The notes beneath the pieces were generated by a model, which was not told the DNA's origin, made no database searches, and was given only the letters and a program-made list of their open reading frames with translations. From Bog-793 sp050014835 (lineage in GTDB: Bacteria; Actinomycetota; Acidimicrobiia; Acidimicrobiales; Bog-793): a stretch of DNA of 64,000 nucleotides. This document shows positions 53,713 to 63,719 of the stretch, piece after piece. The stretch is taken from NCBI GenBank assembly GCA_050014835.1, contig JBEKCO010000002.1, positions 26,507 through 90,506 on the forward strand, read 5' to 3'. Both the position numbers and the translations under genes were made by a program. Within the stretch, counting starts at the first letter, position 1. Each line of letters starts with the position of its first letter.

Positions 53713-55017
53713 GTGCCGGAGCGCTTCTTTGTCGAGACGCTCGGCTGTCCGAAGAACGAGGTCGACTCCGACAAGATCGCCGGATCGCTCCTCGCGGGGG
53801 GTCTGGAACCGGCGATGGGGGTCACCGACGCCGACCTCGTCGTCGTCAACACCTGCGCGTTCATTGGGGCCGCACGAGCCGAATCGGTGGCGGTCATCAT
53901 GGAGCTGGCGCGGCGGCGGCGTCCCGGCGCCCGCCTCGTCGTGACCGGTTGTCTCGCCGCCCGGGCGGGGGAGGAACTCGCCGAGGCCCTCCCCGAGGTC
54001 GATGCGGTGGTCGACGTAGGGGTCCCGGTGCACCTCAAGGGAGCCCGCTGGCGCCGGCGCGTCGAGCGGGCCATCCCGATCGACTTTCTCGAGGGTGCGC
54101 GCCCACGGACGCAGGGATCCTGGGCCTACGTGAAGGTCGCCGAGGGCTGCGACCGCCGTTGCGGGTTCTGCGCGATTCCCCAGTTCCGGGGTCCGCAGCG
54201 TTCCCGGCAGGGGGACGCGATCCTCGCCGAGGTCGACCGGCTCGGGGTCGCCGAGGTCGTCCTCGTAGCGCAGGACCTCGCGTCCTACGGGCGGGACCTG
54301 GGACACAACGACGCGCTGGTCGGGCTGGTCGGGGCGGTCGCCGAACGTGTCGCGCGCGTCCGGTTGCTCTACCTGTATCCGTCGGCGCTCGACGCTCGGC
54401 TCATCGAGACGATCGTCGCGACCGGCGTCCCGTACTTCGACCTGTCGCTCCAGCACGTAGCGCGGCCCGTGTTGCGACGGATGCGGCGCTTCGGCTCCGG
54501 CGACGTGTTCCTCGACCGCATCGACAAGATCCGCGCCCTCGCGCCGGAAGCCGCCCTGCGCAGCTCTTTCATCCTCGGCTACCCCGGCGAGACCGAAGAC
54601 GACCACGACGCCCTGCTCGATTTTCTGAAGGCGGCCGAATTGGACTGGGCCGGATTCTTCGCCTATTCCGAGGAGGATGGAACTTACGCCGCGGGTCTCG
54701 GGGACAAGGTGCCGGCGGCCCTCGCCCTCGAGCGGCTGCGGGAGTGCGCCGGGCTGCAGGACGAGATTACGACGCGACGTCGGCGCGCCCTCGTCGGGGT
54801 GACGACTGAAGTCCTCATCGACGACGTCGGCGTCGGGCGCTCGCATCGCGAGGCGCCCGAGATCGACGGCGTGATCCACGTTCCCCGGGGCGCTGTACCG
54901 GGATCCCTGCGCCGCGTGCGCATCGAGGCGGCCGTGGGTCCCGACCTTGAGGGGTGCTTCGTCGACACGGCGCCCGCCGGTCGTCGCCGGGAAGCACGCG
55001 CCGAGGCGCGCGCATGA
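53713..55017 (+). CDS. rimO: Ribosomal protein uS12 Asp-89 methylthiotransferase
   Basis: This 434-aa radical-SAM enzyme adds a methylthio group to an Asp of ribosomal protein S12. Cys 12, 48 and 80 in the N-terminal UPF0004 domain bind the auxiliary cluster, and 'CDRRCGFCAIPQFRG' (146-160) is the radical SAM CxxxCxxC motif. 'YLYPSALDARLIETI' and a C-terminal TRAM domain follow. GTG start at 53713. Its stop overlaps the pgsA ATG. Confidence 0.93.
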   Translation: MPERFFVETLGCPKNEVDSDKIAGSLLAGGLEPAMGVTDADLVVVNTCAFIGAARAESVAVIMELARRRRPGARLVVTGCLAARAGEELAEALPEVDAVVDVGVPVHLKGARWRRRVERAIPIDFLEGARPRTQGSWAYVKVAEGCDRRCGFCAIPQFRGPQRSRQGDAILAEVDRLGVAEVVLVAQDLASYGRDLGHNDALVGLVGAVAERVARVRLLYLYPSALDARLIETIVATGVPYFDLSLQHVARPVLRRMRRFGSGDVFLDRIDKIRALAPEAALRSSFILGYPGETEDDHDALLDFLKAAELDWAGFFAYSEEDGTYAAGLGDKVPAALALERLRECAGLQDEITTRRRRALVGVTTEVLIDDVGVGRSHREAPEIDGVIHVPRGAVPGSLRRVRIEAAVGPDLEGCFVDTAPAGRRREARAEARA

Positions 55018-55619
55018 ACGGGTCCCGCCCGTCATTCGGTCCCTCGGCGCTGTTGACACCCGCGAACGCGCTCACGTTCACCCGTCTCGTCGGCGCGCCC
55101 GCGCTCGCCGTGCTCACTGTCGAAATCGGGCCAACGTCGTGGCTTCTCTGGGCGCTGTGGACGGCGTTCTGCCTCTCCGACGGGCTCGACGGTCACATCG
55201 CGCGGCGCCACGGGGCGACGCGGTCGGGGGCGTTCCTCGATCCGCTCGCGGACAAGTTCCTGGTGCTCGGCGCGTTGAGCGCGCTGAGCGCGATCGGGCT
55301 TCTCAGTCCGCTGCCCGTCGTGCTCATCGGGGCGCGGGAGATCGCGATGAGTACGTTCCGAATCACGGCGGGACGCCAGGGGATCTCGGTCCCGGCGCGG
55401 CCGCTCGCCAAGCTGAAGACGCTCGCCCAGGACCTCGCCATCGCCGGGGCGTTCTTCCCGCCGATCGGGAAGACCCACCTCTTCGCGGTGGAGATCTTGC
55501 TCTGGATCGCGGTGGGACTGACCCTCGTCACCGGGGTGGAGTACTACCTCGATGCCCGGCGCGACCTGCGGGCCCGCCTCGGTCGGCGTGACGGGGCCAC
55601 CACCCCGCAGGGAGCGTGA
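55014..55619 (+). CDS. pgsA: CDP-diacylglycerol--glycerol-3-phosphate 3-phosphatidyltransferase
   Basis: This 201-aa membrane enzyme makes phosphatidylglycerol phosphate. The CDP-alcohol phosphotransferase motif is 'DGLDGHIARRHGATRSGAFL' followed by DPLADK, with the conserved Asp residues intact. Four to five membrane helices are visible, and 'NALTFTRLVGAPALAVL' is the usual family N terminus. The ATG at 55014 overlaps the rimO stop (ATGA). rimO-pgsA-cinA is a common bacterial order. Confidence 0.9.
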   Translation: MNGSRPSFGPSALLTPANALTFTRLVGAPALAVLTVEIGPTSWLLWALWTAFCLSDGLDGHIARRHGATRSGAFLDPLADKFLVLGALSALSAIGLLSPLPVVLIGAREIAMSTFRITAGRQGISVPARPLAKLKTLAQDLAIAGAFFPPIGKTHLFAVEILLWIAVGLTLVTGVEYYLDARRDLRARLGRRDGATTPQGA

Positions 55620-55626
55620 GGCCGCG

Positions 55627-56874
55627 GTGCGCGTAGAGATCGTGGCGGTTGGAACAGAGCTACTGCTCGGACAGATCGTCGACACGAACTCGACCTGGAT
55701 CGCCGAGCGGCTCGCTGCCACGGGCGTCGACTGCACCTACCAGACCCGGGTCGGCGACAACGTCGCGCGCATCGCCGAGGTCCTGCGGGTGGCGCTCGGT
55801 CGGGCGGACGCGGTCGTCGTCTGCGGAGGTCTCGGACCAACCCAGGACGACGTGACGAGGGAGGCGATCGCCGAGGTGATGGCCGTCGAGCTCCGCCGGG
55901 ATCCGAGGGCTCTCGCGCCCCTCGGGCAGGCGTTTCAGGCCCGTCACCGCGAGATGTCGCCGAGCAACAGGCGACAGGCGGACGTGCCGGTCGGAGCGGA
56001 GGTCATCGAGCAACGTCTCGGCACCGCCCCGGGGCTCGTCTGCCCGGTCGGATCCCAGGTCCTCTACGCGCTGCCTGGCGTTCCCGTGGAGATGCGGGAG
56101 ATGTTCGAGCGGGCCGTTCTGCCCGATCTGCGAACGCGGTCGGGCGAGCCGGGAGTGATCTCGAGCCGCGTGCTGCGGACGTGGGGGATCGGGGAATCGG
56201 CGCTCGCCGAGCTGGTCGCGCCCCGCCTTGCGGTGCTCGACGCCGCGGGGGAGGGCGCGCCGACGATCGCCTTCCTGGCGCGGGGCCTGGAGGGCGTCCA
56301 GTTGCGGGTGACCGTGAAGGCCGCAAGCATCGAAGCGGCTCGCGAGGCCCTCGATCTCGAGGAGGCGGCGCTCCGTGAACTCGTCGGGACGAACATCTTC
56401 GGCGTCGACGGCGAGACGATGGCCATCCGCCTCGGCGCGCTTCTGACGGCCCGCAACTTCACGCTCGCCGTGGCGGAGTCGTACACGGGGGGACTGGTGG
56501 CGTCGAGCCTCGTCTCGGCGCCGGGGGCGAGCGGATGGTTCCGCGGGGGCGTCGTCCCGTACGCCGCGGACGTGAAACGCGACGTCCTCAGGCTCCCCGC
56601 CGGACCGGTCGTGAGCCCCGTCGCGGTGGCGGGCATGGCCGACGGGGTGCGCAGGCTGCTGGGTGCCGATATCGGGCTCGCGACGACCGGCGTCGCCGGG
56701 CCGACGAGCCAGGAGGGACTGCCCGTCGGCACGGCGTTTGCGGGACTCGCGTTCGCCGGAGGGCAGACCGAGACGGCCTCGTTCGAGATCTTTGGAGATC
56801 GTCAACGGGTGCGCGAGCTCGGCACGATGAACACCCTGGACTGGCTCCGCCGGCGTCTCGAAGCCGGGGGCTAG
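55627..56874 (+). CDS. cinA: CinA-family protein (NMN deamidase / competence-damage protein)
   Basis: This 415-aa protein has an N-terminal MoCF-like domain ('EIVAVGTELLLGQIVDTNST', 'CGGLGPTQDDVTREAIAEV') and a C-terminal CinA domain ('AVAESYTGGLVASSLVS', 'TTGVAGPTSQEGLPVGTAF'). The C-terminal domain deamidates nicotinamide mononucleotide. The start is the GTG at 55627. In many actinobacteria recA follows; here a DUF3892 gene, an IS and polysaccharide genes follow instead. Confidence 0.92.
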   Translation: MRVEIVAVGTELLLGQIVDTNSTWIAERLAATGVDCTYQTRVGDNVARIAEVLRVALGRADAVVVCGGLGPTQDDVTREAIAEVMAVELRRDPRALAPLGQAFQARHREMSPSNRRQADVPVGAEVIEQRLGTAPGLVCPVGSQVLYALPGVPVEMREMFERAVLPDLRTRSGEPGVISSRVLRTWGIGESALAELVAPRLAVLDAAGEGAPTIAFLARGLEGVQLRVTVKAASIEAAREALDLEEAALRELVGTNIFGVDGETMAIRLGALLTARNFTLAVAESYTGGLVASSLVSAPGASGWFRGGVVPYAADVKRDVLRLPAGPVVSPVAVAGMADGVRRLLGADIGLATTGVAGPTSQEGLPVGTAFAGLAFAGGQTETASFEIFGDRQRVRELGTMNTLDWLRRRLEAGG

Positions 56875-57133
56875 GGGCCCTTCGGTCGCCGCTTCGCGGC
56901 GCTCGAGGGGTCCGTGGCCCGGTGAGCGTGCGCCGGGACCCCGGCGAGTGGCAATCGCGGCCCGAACCGCGGGCCACGACCGATCACTCTCAGGAACCGC
57001 AGGTGGGGCCATGCTCTGAGGTGTCAGCGCACACATCGCCGCGAGAAGCGTTCGTCAAGGTTGGGACGGCGCTTGCGATCGCGTGGCATGAGATCACCTT
57101 GCCTATCGGGTACCCGAACGTAGACTTCTTGTT

Positions 57134-57442
57134 ATGGCTATGTACGAGGTCATATGCGCCTACCTGGCAGATACGCACGAGCACGTAATAGGGCTCCAGG
57201 TCCGCAAGCACCCCAAAAAGGCGACGGGATCGCCTAAGGCGGCTAAGTACATGAGCAAGAAGAAAGTCATCAAGAAGATCGAAAACGACGGCGACTTCTT
57301 CTTTACCGTCTCTAGGGACAGTTCTGCTCAAGTTCATGTTGTCCATGAGCCGTGTCCCGACCCCACGTGCTCGGAAGAAGTGCTGCGCACGACCGCTGAC
57401 GGCAAGACAACCGACAACCTTGACTACCTGCGCTGTCCGTAG
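57134..57442 (+). CDS. DUF3892 protein (102 aa)
   Basis: This 102-aa protein ends 'EEVLRTTADGKTTDNLDYLR', the typical DUF3892 C-terminal signature (rT..D..tDNL..L). The first part has 'MYEVICAYLADTHEHVIGL' and a Lys-rich segment 'YMSKKKVIKKIENDGDFFF'. Its codons and base composition are visibly less GC-rich than the flanks, suggesting transfer. Function unknown. Confidence 0.7.
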   Translation: MAMYEVICAYLADTHEHVIGLQVRKHPKKATGSPKAAKYMSKKKVIKKIENDGDFFFTVSRDSSAQVHVVHEPCPDPTCSEEVLRTTADGKTTDNLDYLRCP

Positions 57443-57606
57443 GTCGGTCATTCCGTCTCCGCTGCGACGACAGAGTGCATCCGTGGGAAAGGAATGCGCC
57501 TTCTCGGACGCTTGTGGCGGGGACGCGGGTGGCACGTGTAGCCCATAGCCACGGCGATCGCATCCGCAAGGAACGGAACGACCTTGTTCGCCATAGCAAC
57601 GTCTAA

Positions 57607-58872
57607 GGGCTCACGCCGGGTTTGATTGAGCGTTGATGGTGTAGTTCCACTCGCCGTGAAAGTCGTGAGGCTGGAGTGGAACCGCAGCCAGCTCCTTGTT
57701 GGTGATCTTGACTCCGGTCGGATACCAGTTGGAGTCGTAGTCGGCCTGGATGGTGAGCCCGGTGCTGGTGGCGGTGGCGGAGATGAGCTCGATTATGGTG
57801 CGCAGGCTGGTGAGGGGCCGACCCCGCCAGTTCATGGTGATAAAGCTGAACATGCGGTGCTCAATCCGGTTCCACTTGGAGGTCCCAGGGGGGTAGTGGC
57901 ACACCGTGATGAGAAGACCGGTCTCAGTGGCGAGACGAGCGAGCTGCACCTTCCATGCCCGCAGCCGGTAGCCGTTGGAGCCACCGGCATCTGCGGTGAT
58001 CAAGATCCGCTGCGCGTCGGGGAATCGGGCGCGTCCCATCTGGTTCCACCATCTCCGGATGGACTCGACGGCGAACTCCGCGGTGTCGGCCGTGTCGCCG
58101 ACATTGACCCAGCCCTCGTCGTTGGCCACGTCGTAGATCCCGTAGGGGATGGCCTTGGCGCGTTCGCCGAGGGAGCGATCGGCGAAGTCGTGGACGTTCA
58201 CGCGCTCGGGCTCGCCCGTGGGTGACCATTCGGCGCCGCCATTGGCGTAGTTGCCGATCAGCTCCTTCTTCTTGGTGTCGACCGAGATCACCGGCTGGTC
58301 ATCGTCGATGAACGTCTCCGCCATGTCGTTCAGGTAGTGGAACTGGGCGTCACGATCGGGGTGCTGGCGTCCCTCCGTCACTTTGGCATTGGCCTGCAAG
58401 GAGTATCCGAGTCGGTGCAACAGCCGCAGCACCGTACGCGAAGACACCTCGAAGCCTTGGCGGCAAAGCTCGTCGGCCAGGTTCGTCGACGACTTCGATG
58501 TCCAGCGCAGCCGCGACATCGGGTTGCCCCGCGTCTCGGGATACACGAGCTCGTCGAGCGCGGCGAGAAGGCCGGGCTGACGGTCGGTCAAGGGTTTGTC
58601 ACCACCACCCGGTGCGCGCAGACGGGCCGCCGGCTCGATGCCCGTGCTCACCTCGGACTCGGCCTTGATCACCGTGTTGCGGCTCATGCCAGAAGCCGTC
58701 GCCACCGCGGTCTTGCCTCCGCGGCCCAGCATCTCCGATGCTGCACCGGCCACGACGCGCCTTTGCACCTCGTTCATGTGCGGCAGCACCACTTCGAAGA
58801 ATCGCGCGAGCGCCTTCTCAGTGACCTCCACACGGCCAGGATACTACGCGCGAACTAACTTGGCGTGGACCC
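57607..58872 (-). mobile_element. ISAzo13-family insertion sequence
   Basis: This is a 1266-bp element with imperfect terminal inverted repeats (GGGCTCACGCCGGGTTT at 57607-57623 against 58857-58872) and apparent 3-bp target duplications TAA (57604-57606 and 58873-58875). Joining the flanks restores ACGTCTAAGACGT, a palindrome. It carries one intact transposase gene on the minus strand, whose stop lies inside the left repeat. Confidence 0.75.
57611..58831 (-). CDS. ISAzo13-family transposase
   Basis: This 406-aa DDE-type transposase has an N-terminal HTH ('GGKTAVATASGMSRNTVIKA'), 'SRLRWTSKSSTNLADELCRQ' and 'RTVLRLLHRLGYSLQ'. Catalytic motifs are 'VISVDTKKKELIGNY' (D), 'ILITADAGGSNGYRLRAWK' (D) and 'WNRIEHRMFSFI' (E). 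It ends 'DFHGEWNYTI'. The reading frame is full length, so the IS may be active. Confidence 0.93.
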   Translation of the reverse strand: MEVTEKALARFFEVVLPHMNEVQRRVVAGAASEMLGRGGKTAVATASGMSRNTVIKAESEVSTGIEPAARLRAPGGGDKPLTDRQPGLLAALDELVYPETRGNPMSRLRWTSKSSTNLADELCRQGFEVSSRTVLRLLHRLGYSLQANAKVTEGRQHPDRDAQFHYLNDMAETFIDDDQPVISVDTKKKELIGNYANGGAEWSPTGEPERVNVHDFADRSLGERAKAIPYGIYDVANDEGWVNVGDTADTAEFAVESIRRWWNQMGRARFPDAQRILITADAGGSNGYRLRAWKVQLARLATETGLLITVCHYPPGTSKWNRIEHRMFSFITMNWRGRPLTSLRTIIELISATATSTGLTIQADYDSNWYPTGVKITNKELAAVPLQPHDFHGEWNYTINAQSNPA

Positions 58873-58879
58873 TAAGACG

Positions 58880-60445
58880 TCATCCTCCGGCGGGACACGA
58901 TCGGCGCCAGGGCAGCAAATCCAGCAGTTCATCAGGCACAGCGCGGACCATGATCAATACGGCACCGTAGACAACTGAAGCAATGAACATACGCGCGATC
59001 GCTGATATCGGGAGGAAGAGCATCGGCACCACTGCGAGCGCCAAAGCCCCAGCTGTCTGCGGCAGAATGCGCCACGAAGGCCGAAATTCCGGTCGCGCGT
59101 GCGTCACCGCGATCACTTCGATGGTCGCGAGCGCGATCTCCGCCGCGGCCGTGCCGATTGCCGCACCACGAGCACCAATCAGCAGGCTGAGTGGTGCGAC
59201 GAGTGCAACGTTGAAGAGCAGAGCGAAGAGGTTCACGTACAGGATCGTCCTGTGGCGACGAGCGCTGAGAAGCGCGTAGCCCCACGTAACACTGACGAAC
59301 GTTGCTCCCAGACCGATCCCCTGAAGGCGAAGCACCGGCACGGCGGCGGCAAATTTCGGCCCCGCGATGACCTCAATAGCAACAGGCGCTCCGATCACTA
59401 TCATCCCGGCCACCCACGCCCCGACCATGACTGACACGCCGTGAACTCTCGCCAGGGCATAGCGAAATCGCTCGGAGTCGTCGCGTGCCGCCCGTGCGAA
59501 AATCGGGAGAGCAGACCCGGCGAGGAGCCCAGGCACAAGCGTCAGCACATCGATGATTCGATAGGACGTACCAAAATAGCCGAGCTGGGTAGCACTGCAA
59601 AATGCAGAGACCAGCAACACCGAGATTCGAAAATAGAGCACGCCAGCCGCGACGGCGACAGAGTAAGGCAGAATAGCTCCAAGAATCTTTCGCCACCGCC
59701 GCCAATTGAAAGTTGGCGACTGGACCCGTCGCCCTCGGACGATGAATGCGGTCGCTGCCAGCACGACGATGCCTACCGGAATTGGAACACCAAGAAAAGG
59801 AAGCAGATCTGCGCCAAGTAACACGAAGAATATGATGAAGACGGTCGTAAGGAACTGGCGAAGGAGGTCCAGTGCTGCGACCCAGCCCAGCTGAAGACCG
59901 ACGACCAGTGGCAGTGCGAAGTTGTCTTGAGTCACTTGAAAGAGAAGGCCCACCGAGGCGAGAGCGACACCTTCGGCGAGTAGCGGCGAGTAGACGGCCC
60001 ACGCGAAAAGCACGACGGCGACGCCGCCGGTGATCGTCAGAGCCAGCCGGAGGCCCAGGAGGTCTCGGGCCAGAGCCCAGCGTTGCTCTGGAGGGCTGGC
60101 AGACATCTCGCGAACGCCGAAGGCCGTGAGTCCGAGGTCCGACATCGCACCGATGATCGCCACCAGCGATGTAGCCGTAACGTAGCGGCCAGTGCCGATT
60201 ACGCCGAGGTGCCGGAAGAGTAGGGCCGCCGAGAGCGCGCTGACCAGCACACCGAGGAAATAGCAACCTACCCGCAGGGCCCCGCCGCGGATGGCTCTTG
60301 ATCCCGCGCCTTCGCTGGAAAGGAGGTCCCCCGTTGGCGTGCTCTCGGCGGAGTGAACCTCGGTGGACGCCGGACGTCGATCCGACGAGCGACTCGCGCG
60401 AAGACGGCGTCTTCCGATTCCATCCTCGGATCGAGGAAAGTGCAC
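58880..60445 (-). CDS. Polysaccharide flippase / MATE-like membrane protein (Wzx type)
   Basis: This 521-aa protein has about 14 hydrophobic segments and belongs to the oligosaccharide flippase superfamily ('GGALRVGCYFLGVLVSALSA', 'TSLVAIIGAMSDLGLTAFGV'). It would flip lipid-linked sugars across the membrane. The GTG at 60445 gives an N-terminal tail of about 50 hydrophilic residues; a later start near the first helix is possible. The stop lies next to the IS insertion site. It is transcribed with or after the GT2 gene on the same strand. Confidence 0.8.
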   Translation of the reverse strand: MHFPRSEDGIGRRRLRASRSSDRRPASTEVHSAESTPTGDLLSSEGAGSRAIRGGALRVGCYFLGVLVSALSAALLFRHLGVIGTGRYVTATSLVAIIGAMSDLGLTAFGVREMSASPPEQRWALARDLLGLRLALTITGGVAVVLFAWAVYSPLLAEGVALASVGLLFQVTQDNFALPLVVGLQLGWVAALDLLRQFLTTVFIIFFVLLGADLLPFLGVPIPVGIVVLAATAFIVRGRRVQSPTFNWRRWRKILGAILPYSVAVAAGVLYFRISVLLVSAFCSATQLGYFGTSYRIIDVLTLVPGLLAGSALPIFARAARDDSERFRYALARVHGVSVMVGAWVAGMIVIGAPVAIEVIAGPKFAAAVPVLRLQGIGLGATFVSVTWGYALLSARRHRTILYVNLFALLFNVALVAPLSLLIGARGAAIGTAAAEIALATIEVIAVTHARPEFRPSWRILPQTAGALALAVVPMLFLPISAIARMFIASVVYGAVLIMVRAVPDELLDLLPWRRSCPAGG

Positions 60446-60733
60446 GATGGCTCAGAAGATTAGCTACCCACCTACCGGTGCTGGTTGGCTCTCCGGGTCA
60501 TCGGCGACCGGGACGAGCTTGCGCTAAGAATTCCGATGATCCTGCACGCCAAGCTCCGCCTTCGAGAATGCTCGCCCCTGATCGCGTGACAACCGACGTT
60601 TGTGACCCAACGCCCTCAGGTCACCTGCGTCGAGGTACCTGATCGTGGTCCTTCACCTTGTCCCGCGTTGGTGCTCGGCGTGTCTGACGAGGCCGGACCC
60701 CTCCCCAGCGGCCGGTCGCCGGACACAGGCAGT
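60446..60733. other. Gap in polysaccharide locus, nothing recognised
   Basis: This 288-bp spacer lies between the GT2 stop and the flippase start. Frames across it are short and Arg/Pro-rich. I see no clear terminator or gene. Confidence 0.4.
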
Positions 60734-61777
60734 TCAGCTTTGCGGCGCAGTACCCGACTTGTGCCTCGAACGGAGCCCAGCAACGGCGAGATCGGCCGCT
60801 GCCGAGCGCAGACCGCTGCGACAGCATGAATACTCGCCTTGAAACCACCACCGGGCGATCCTTGGGACGCGTCGCCAGAATCGGGCGTCAAGCCGGCGAC
60901 GATTGACGTAGAAGTTCCGAGCACGTCTGAGTCGGTCGACCAGAAGCGCGCCGTCTCCCGCCGCACCATCTGCCCCAACCGTCTCCAGCCGTTCAATTGC
61001 CTCCGACAACTGGGCGAGGTCTCCGCCGCCGGGCCACAGCGCCGCGCCCAATTTCGATCGCCAGGTCGGCGGTGGTACACCGGCGGCATTGTCGCCGTGC
61101 AGTCGGTAGGAGAGGAGTGCCTCGGGAAGCGCAATCATCTCGGCGCCAGAGAACACCGTCATAAGAGCGATCCATGAGTCGTGCCATCCACTCGTCGGAA
61201 GTGGCAGGACCACGTCGAGTAGTCCACGGCGAAATGCCAGTGTCGCTCCGGTCACGACCTGGCCGCCAAGGAGCACCGCTGCCGGGTCGCGCGCCCAGAT
61301 CCGTCTCTGCTTTGCCGAGAAGCCCTCACGCTCCCAAAGTCGCGCGCCAACCGCGTGTCCTTCGGCGTCGATAAGGTCGGCGTCGCAAAACACGGCGGCG
61401 ACTGAGGGGTCGTTCTCAATCGCCGCCATCTGTCGCTTGACTCGCTGCGGCCACCAGATGTCGTCCTGGTCGGCAAGCATGATGACATCGCCCGTAGCTT
61501 CCCCGAGACCGGCCTGAAGATTGGCGGACACACCAATATTCCGCCTCGCTGTCCGGACGTGCGACTGGCCGTGCCAAGACCCTAGGGCCGACCGCGCGCG
61601 TTCGACCGTGTCATCGTTACTGGCGTCATCGCTAATAATGATCTCTTCTGGCGCCCGAGTCTGACGAATAATCGATTGGACTTGATCGCCGATATAGCGT
61701 GCACCGTTGTAGGTAATAACGACGACAGATACTGTCAAATGGCCTCTGCTGCTTCTACCCAGGGCTGATTCGTTCAT
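60734..61777 (-). CDS. Family 2 glycosyltransferase (rhamnosyltransferase-like)
   Basis: This 347-aa GT-A-fold enzyme has 'VSVVVITYNGARYIGDQVQS' near its start, the nucleotide-sugar DxD-like 'LADQDDIWWPQRVKRQM', 'EIIISDDASNDDTVE' and the acceptor 'GWHDSWIALMTVF' region. It would add a sugar (possibly rhamnose) to a cell-surface glycan. Start ATG at 61777. Its neighbour is a flippase, so a capsule or O-antigen-like locus begins here. Confidence 0.85.
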   Translation of the reverse strand: MNESALGRSSRGHLTVSVVVITYNGARYIGDQVQSIIRQTRAPEEIIISDDASNDDTVERARSALGSWHGQSHVRTARRNIGVSANLQAGLGEATGDVIMLADQDDIWWPQRVKRQMAAIENDPSVAAVFCDADLIDAEGHAVGARLWEREGFSAKQRRIWARDPAAVLLGGQVVTGATLAFRRGLLDVVLPLPTSGWHDSWIALMTVFSGAEMIALPEALLSYRLHGDNAAGVPPPTWRSKLGAALWPGGGDLAQLSEAIERLETVGADGAAGDGALLVDRLRRARNFYVNRRRLDARFWRRVPRIARWWFQGEYSCCRSGLRSAAADLAVAGLRSRHKSGTAPQS

Positions 61778-62075
61778 CTCCGCGAAAACAGTATCGTGTC
61801 TGATTGCGTGGTAGCCAAGGCGCGCCTTCTATTCGATGTCCGCTACAAGCTGAGAGCGCGCGGTGTTGTGCGCGGGGATTGAAAACACATCGTGCCGATG
61901 CCTCGACCGGGCATGCGGCTGCGGAGACCGTGCGGCATGTCAACGACGGCTGAATTTTGGCCCCCGGGTGCCGGCCGGCGTCGATCAGTGCCTGACGCTG
62001 CCACTTATTGAGAGGCTGTCGCATGAATACCTGGCCATCCCACCCGCGTCTCGCGCCGCGCTAGACGATTGATAC
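61778..62075. other. Spacer with possible IS-end remnant
   Basis: This 298-bp stretch lies between GT2 and the IS1182-type transposase. Around 61937-61970, TGTCAACGACGGCTGAATTT and GGCCCCC resemble the terminal sequence of some IS21-like elements, but no transposase follows. It may be a leftover end. No intact gene. Confidence 0.3.
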
Positions 62076-63284
62076 ATGGCAATCAACCTTCGAGAAGTCG
62101 AACGCGAGCAGCTCTATCTCATGCCACCGTCGATCGCGGACTGGCTCCCCGACGGACATCTCGCCTGGTTCGTGCTCGACGTCGTCGGTGAGCTCGACCT
62201 CAGCGCGTTCTATTCGTCGCACCGAGAGGACGGCCGGGGCGGGGCGAGCTATCACCCAGCTTCATGCTCGCCGTCCTCGTCTACGCTTACTGCACCGGCG
62301 AGAGATCGAGCCGGTGCATCGAGCGACGCCTCACTGAAGACGTCGCCTACCGGGTGCTCGCCGCCAACCAGACGCCTGACCACGCGACGATCGCCCGCTT
62401 CCGACGTCGACACGAAGAAGCGATCGCCGAGTTGTTCACCCAGGTCCTCGGCTTGTGTGTGGCAGCTAGGGTCATCGACTCGGGGCTCGTCGCGATCGAC
62501 GGGACGAAGATCTGTGCCAACGCCTCGAGTCACGCGAACCGGACCCGTCGCCAGCTCGTCGAGGAGATCCTCGCCGACGCCGAAGAGACCGACGCGAAAG
62601 AGGACCAGCTCTTCGGTGAACGACGCGGTGACGAGCTTCCCGCCGAGTGGTCCGACAGAAGGAACCGCCGGGCCCGCATCGCCGAGGCGCTCCGTCAGCT
62701 CGACGAGGGAGAAGGCGACTACGAGGCACGTCTCGCGGCGAGAAAAGCCCGCGCCGTCGCCACGCACGGCCGGTTGCCAGGAGCACGACCGGAGCCGGAT
62801 AGCCGCCGGACAAAGAAGCGACTCCCGAATACGACCGACCCCGACTCGCGGACGATGTCGACGTCTGGATGGGGAGCACGCAGGTACTTCCAGGGCTTCA
62901 ACGCCCAGGCTGCAGCGACCACCGACCAGGTGATCGTCGCCGCAGAAGTGACCAAGGACTCGAACGACTACTACCAGTTCATCCCGCTCGTCGCCCAGGT
63001 GACAAAGAACCTCGAAGTGGCCGGCCACAACCGCCCGGTCGGCACCTACCTCGCCGACGCCGGCTACTACTCGACAAAGAACGCCCTCGTCGAGACCGAA
63101 TCAGAGGTGCTCATCGCGACCCTCGCACCGTCGTCGGGGGTCGTCGATCCGACCGATCCCCGCATCGCCGAGCGACAAGCGGTGATCGAGCGTGTCGACC
63201 GAGGCGAGTTGACCAAGCAAGCGGCCGCCGATGAGCTCGGCATCAGCTTGACGCGGGCAGGAGACCTCCTCAAGGTCCATCGTG
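62076..63284 (+). pseudogene. IS1182-family transposase, frameshifted and truncated
   Basis: The N terminus (62076, 'REVEREQLYLMPPSIADWLP') and the main part (from about 62258, 'MLAVLVYAYCTGERSSRCIE', 'TIARFRRRHEEAI', 'AIDGTKICANAS') are clearly one IS1182 transposase. The frame shifts at 62256-62257, where one C is missing: TATCACCC|AGCTTCATG. The C-terminal third, normally with 'EPVFG' and 'RG' motifs, is absent; the sequence loses similarity after about 63284. The gene is therefore broken twice and should be inactive. Confidence 0.8.
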
Positions 63285-63719
63285 GCCTTTTACCAGATCA
63301 CATCCCCGTTGTTGGGATATGACGGCTTTTGCAAACGTCATTCTCCCAGCTGGGGGAGGCCTTTTTGGTGGATCAACTACCTCGACCAGATCAGTGCTGT
63401 TCAATCGGTGGATTGAAGCTTAGAGGCTGCGCGGATAGGCGAGCCGAACGCCGAATCCGTCGCGGCGCCGTCACCGCGCGCTGCCGCTATTACGTGCTCC
63501 GCGACCGTGAGTTCCGGGACGGGTTCGACGCGTACGCTCGTTCGTGGTTCGAAGTGCCGCGTTTGCCACGTGAGCGGCAATACTTAACTGGTACCGCCGT
63601 CTGGACTGCCTTCCTCCTAGTCCCTGCGGCGTTTCTCCACGGCGTAGAGGTGGACAAAGTTGAACCGAAAGTGGCGAGCGCGTTGCCGAGTCGCGGCATA
63701 AGCGGCGACATTCGAGTCG
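63285..63719. other. Degenerate region with terminator-like palindrome
   Basis: CTCCCAGCTGGGGGAG at about 63344-63359 followed by GCCTTTTT looks like a terminator hairpin with a T-run on the plus strand, probably an IS end. After it, frames carry scraps ('REFRDGFDAYARSWFEVPRL') that I cannot assign. Confidence 0.4.
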
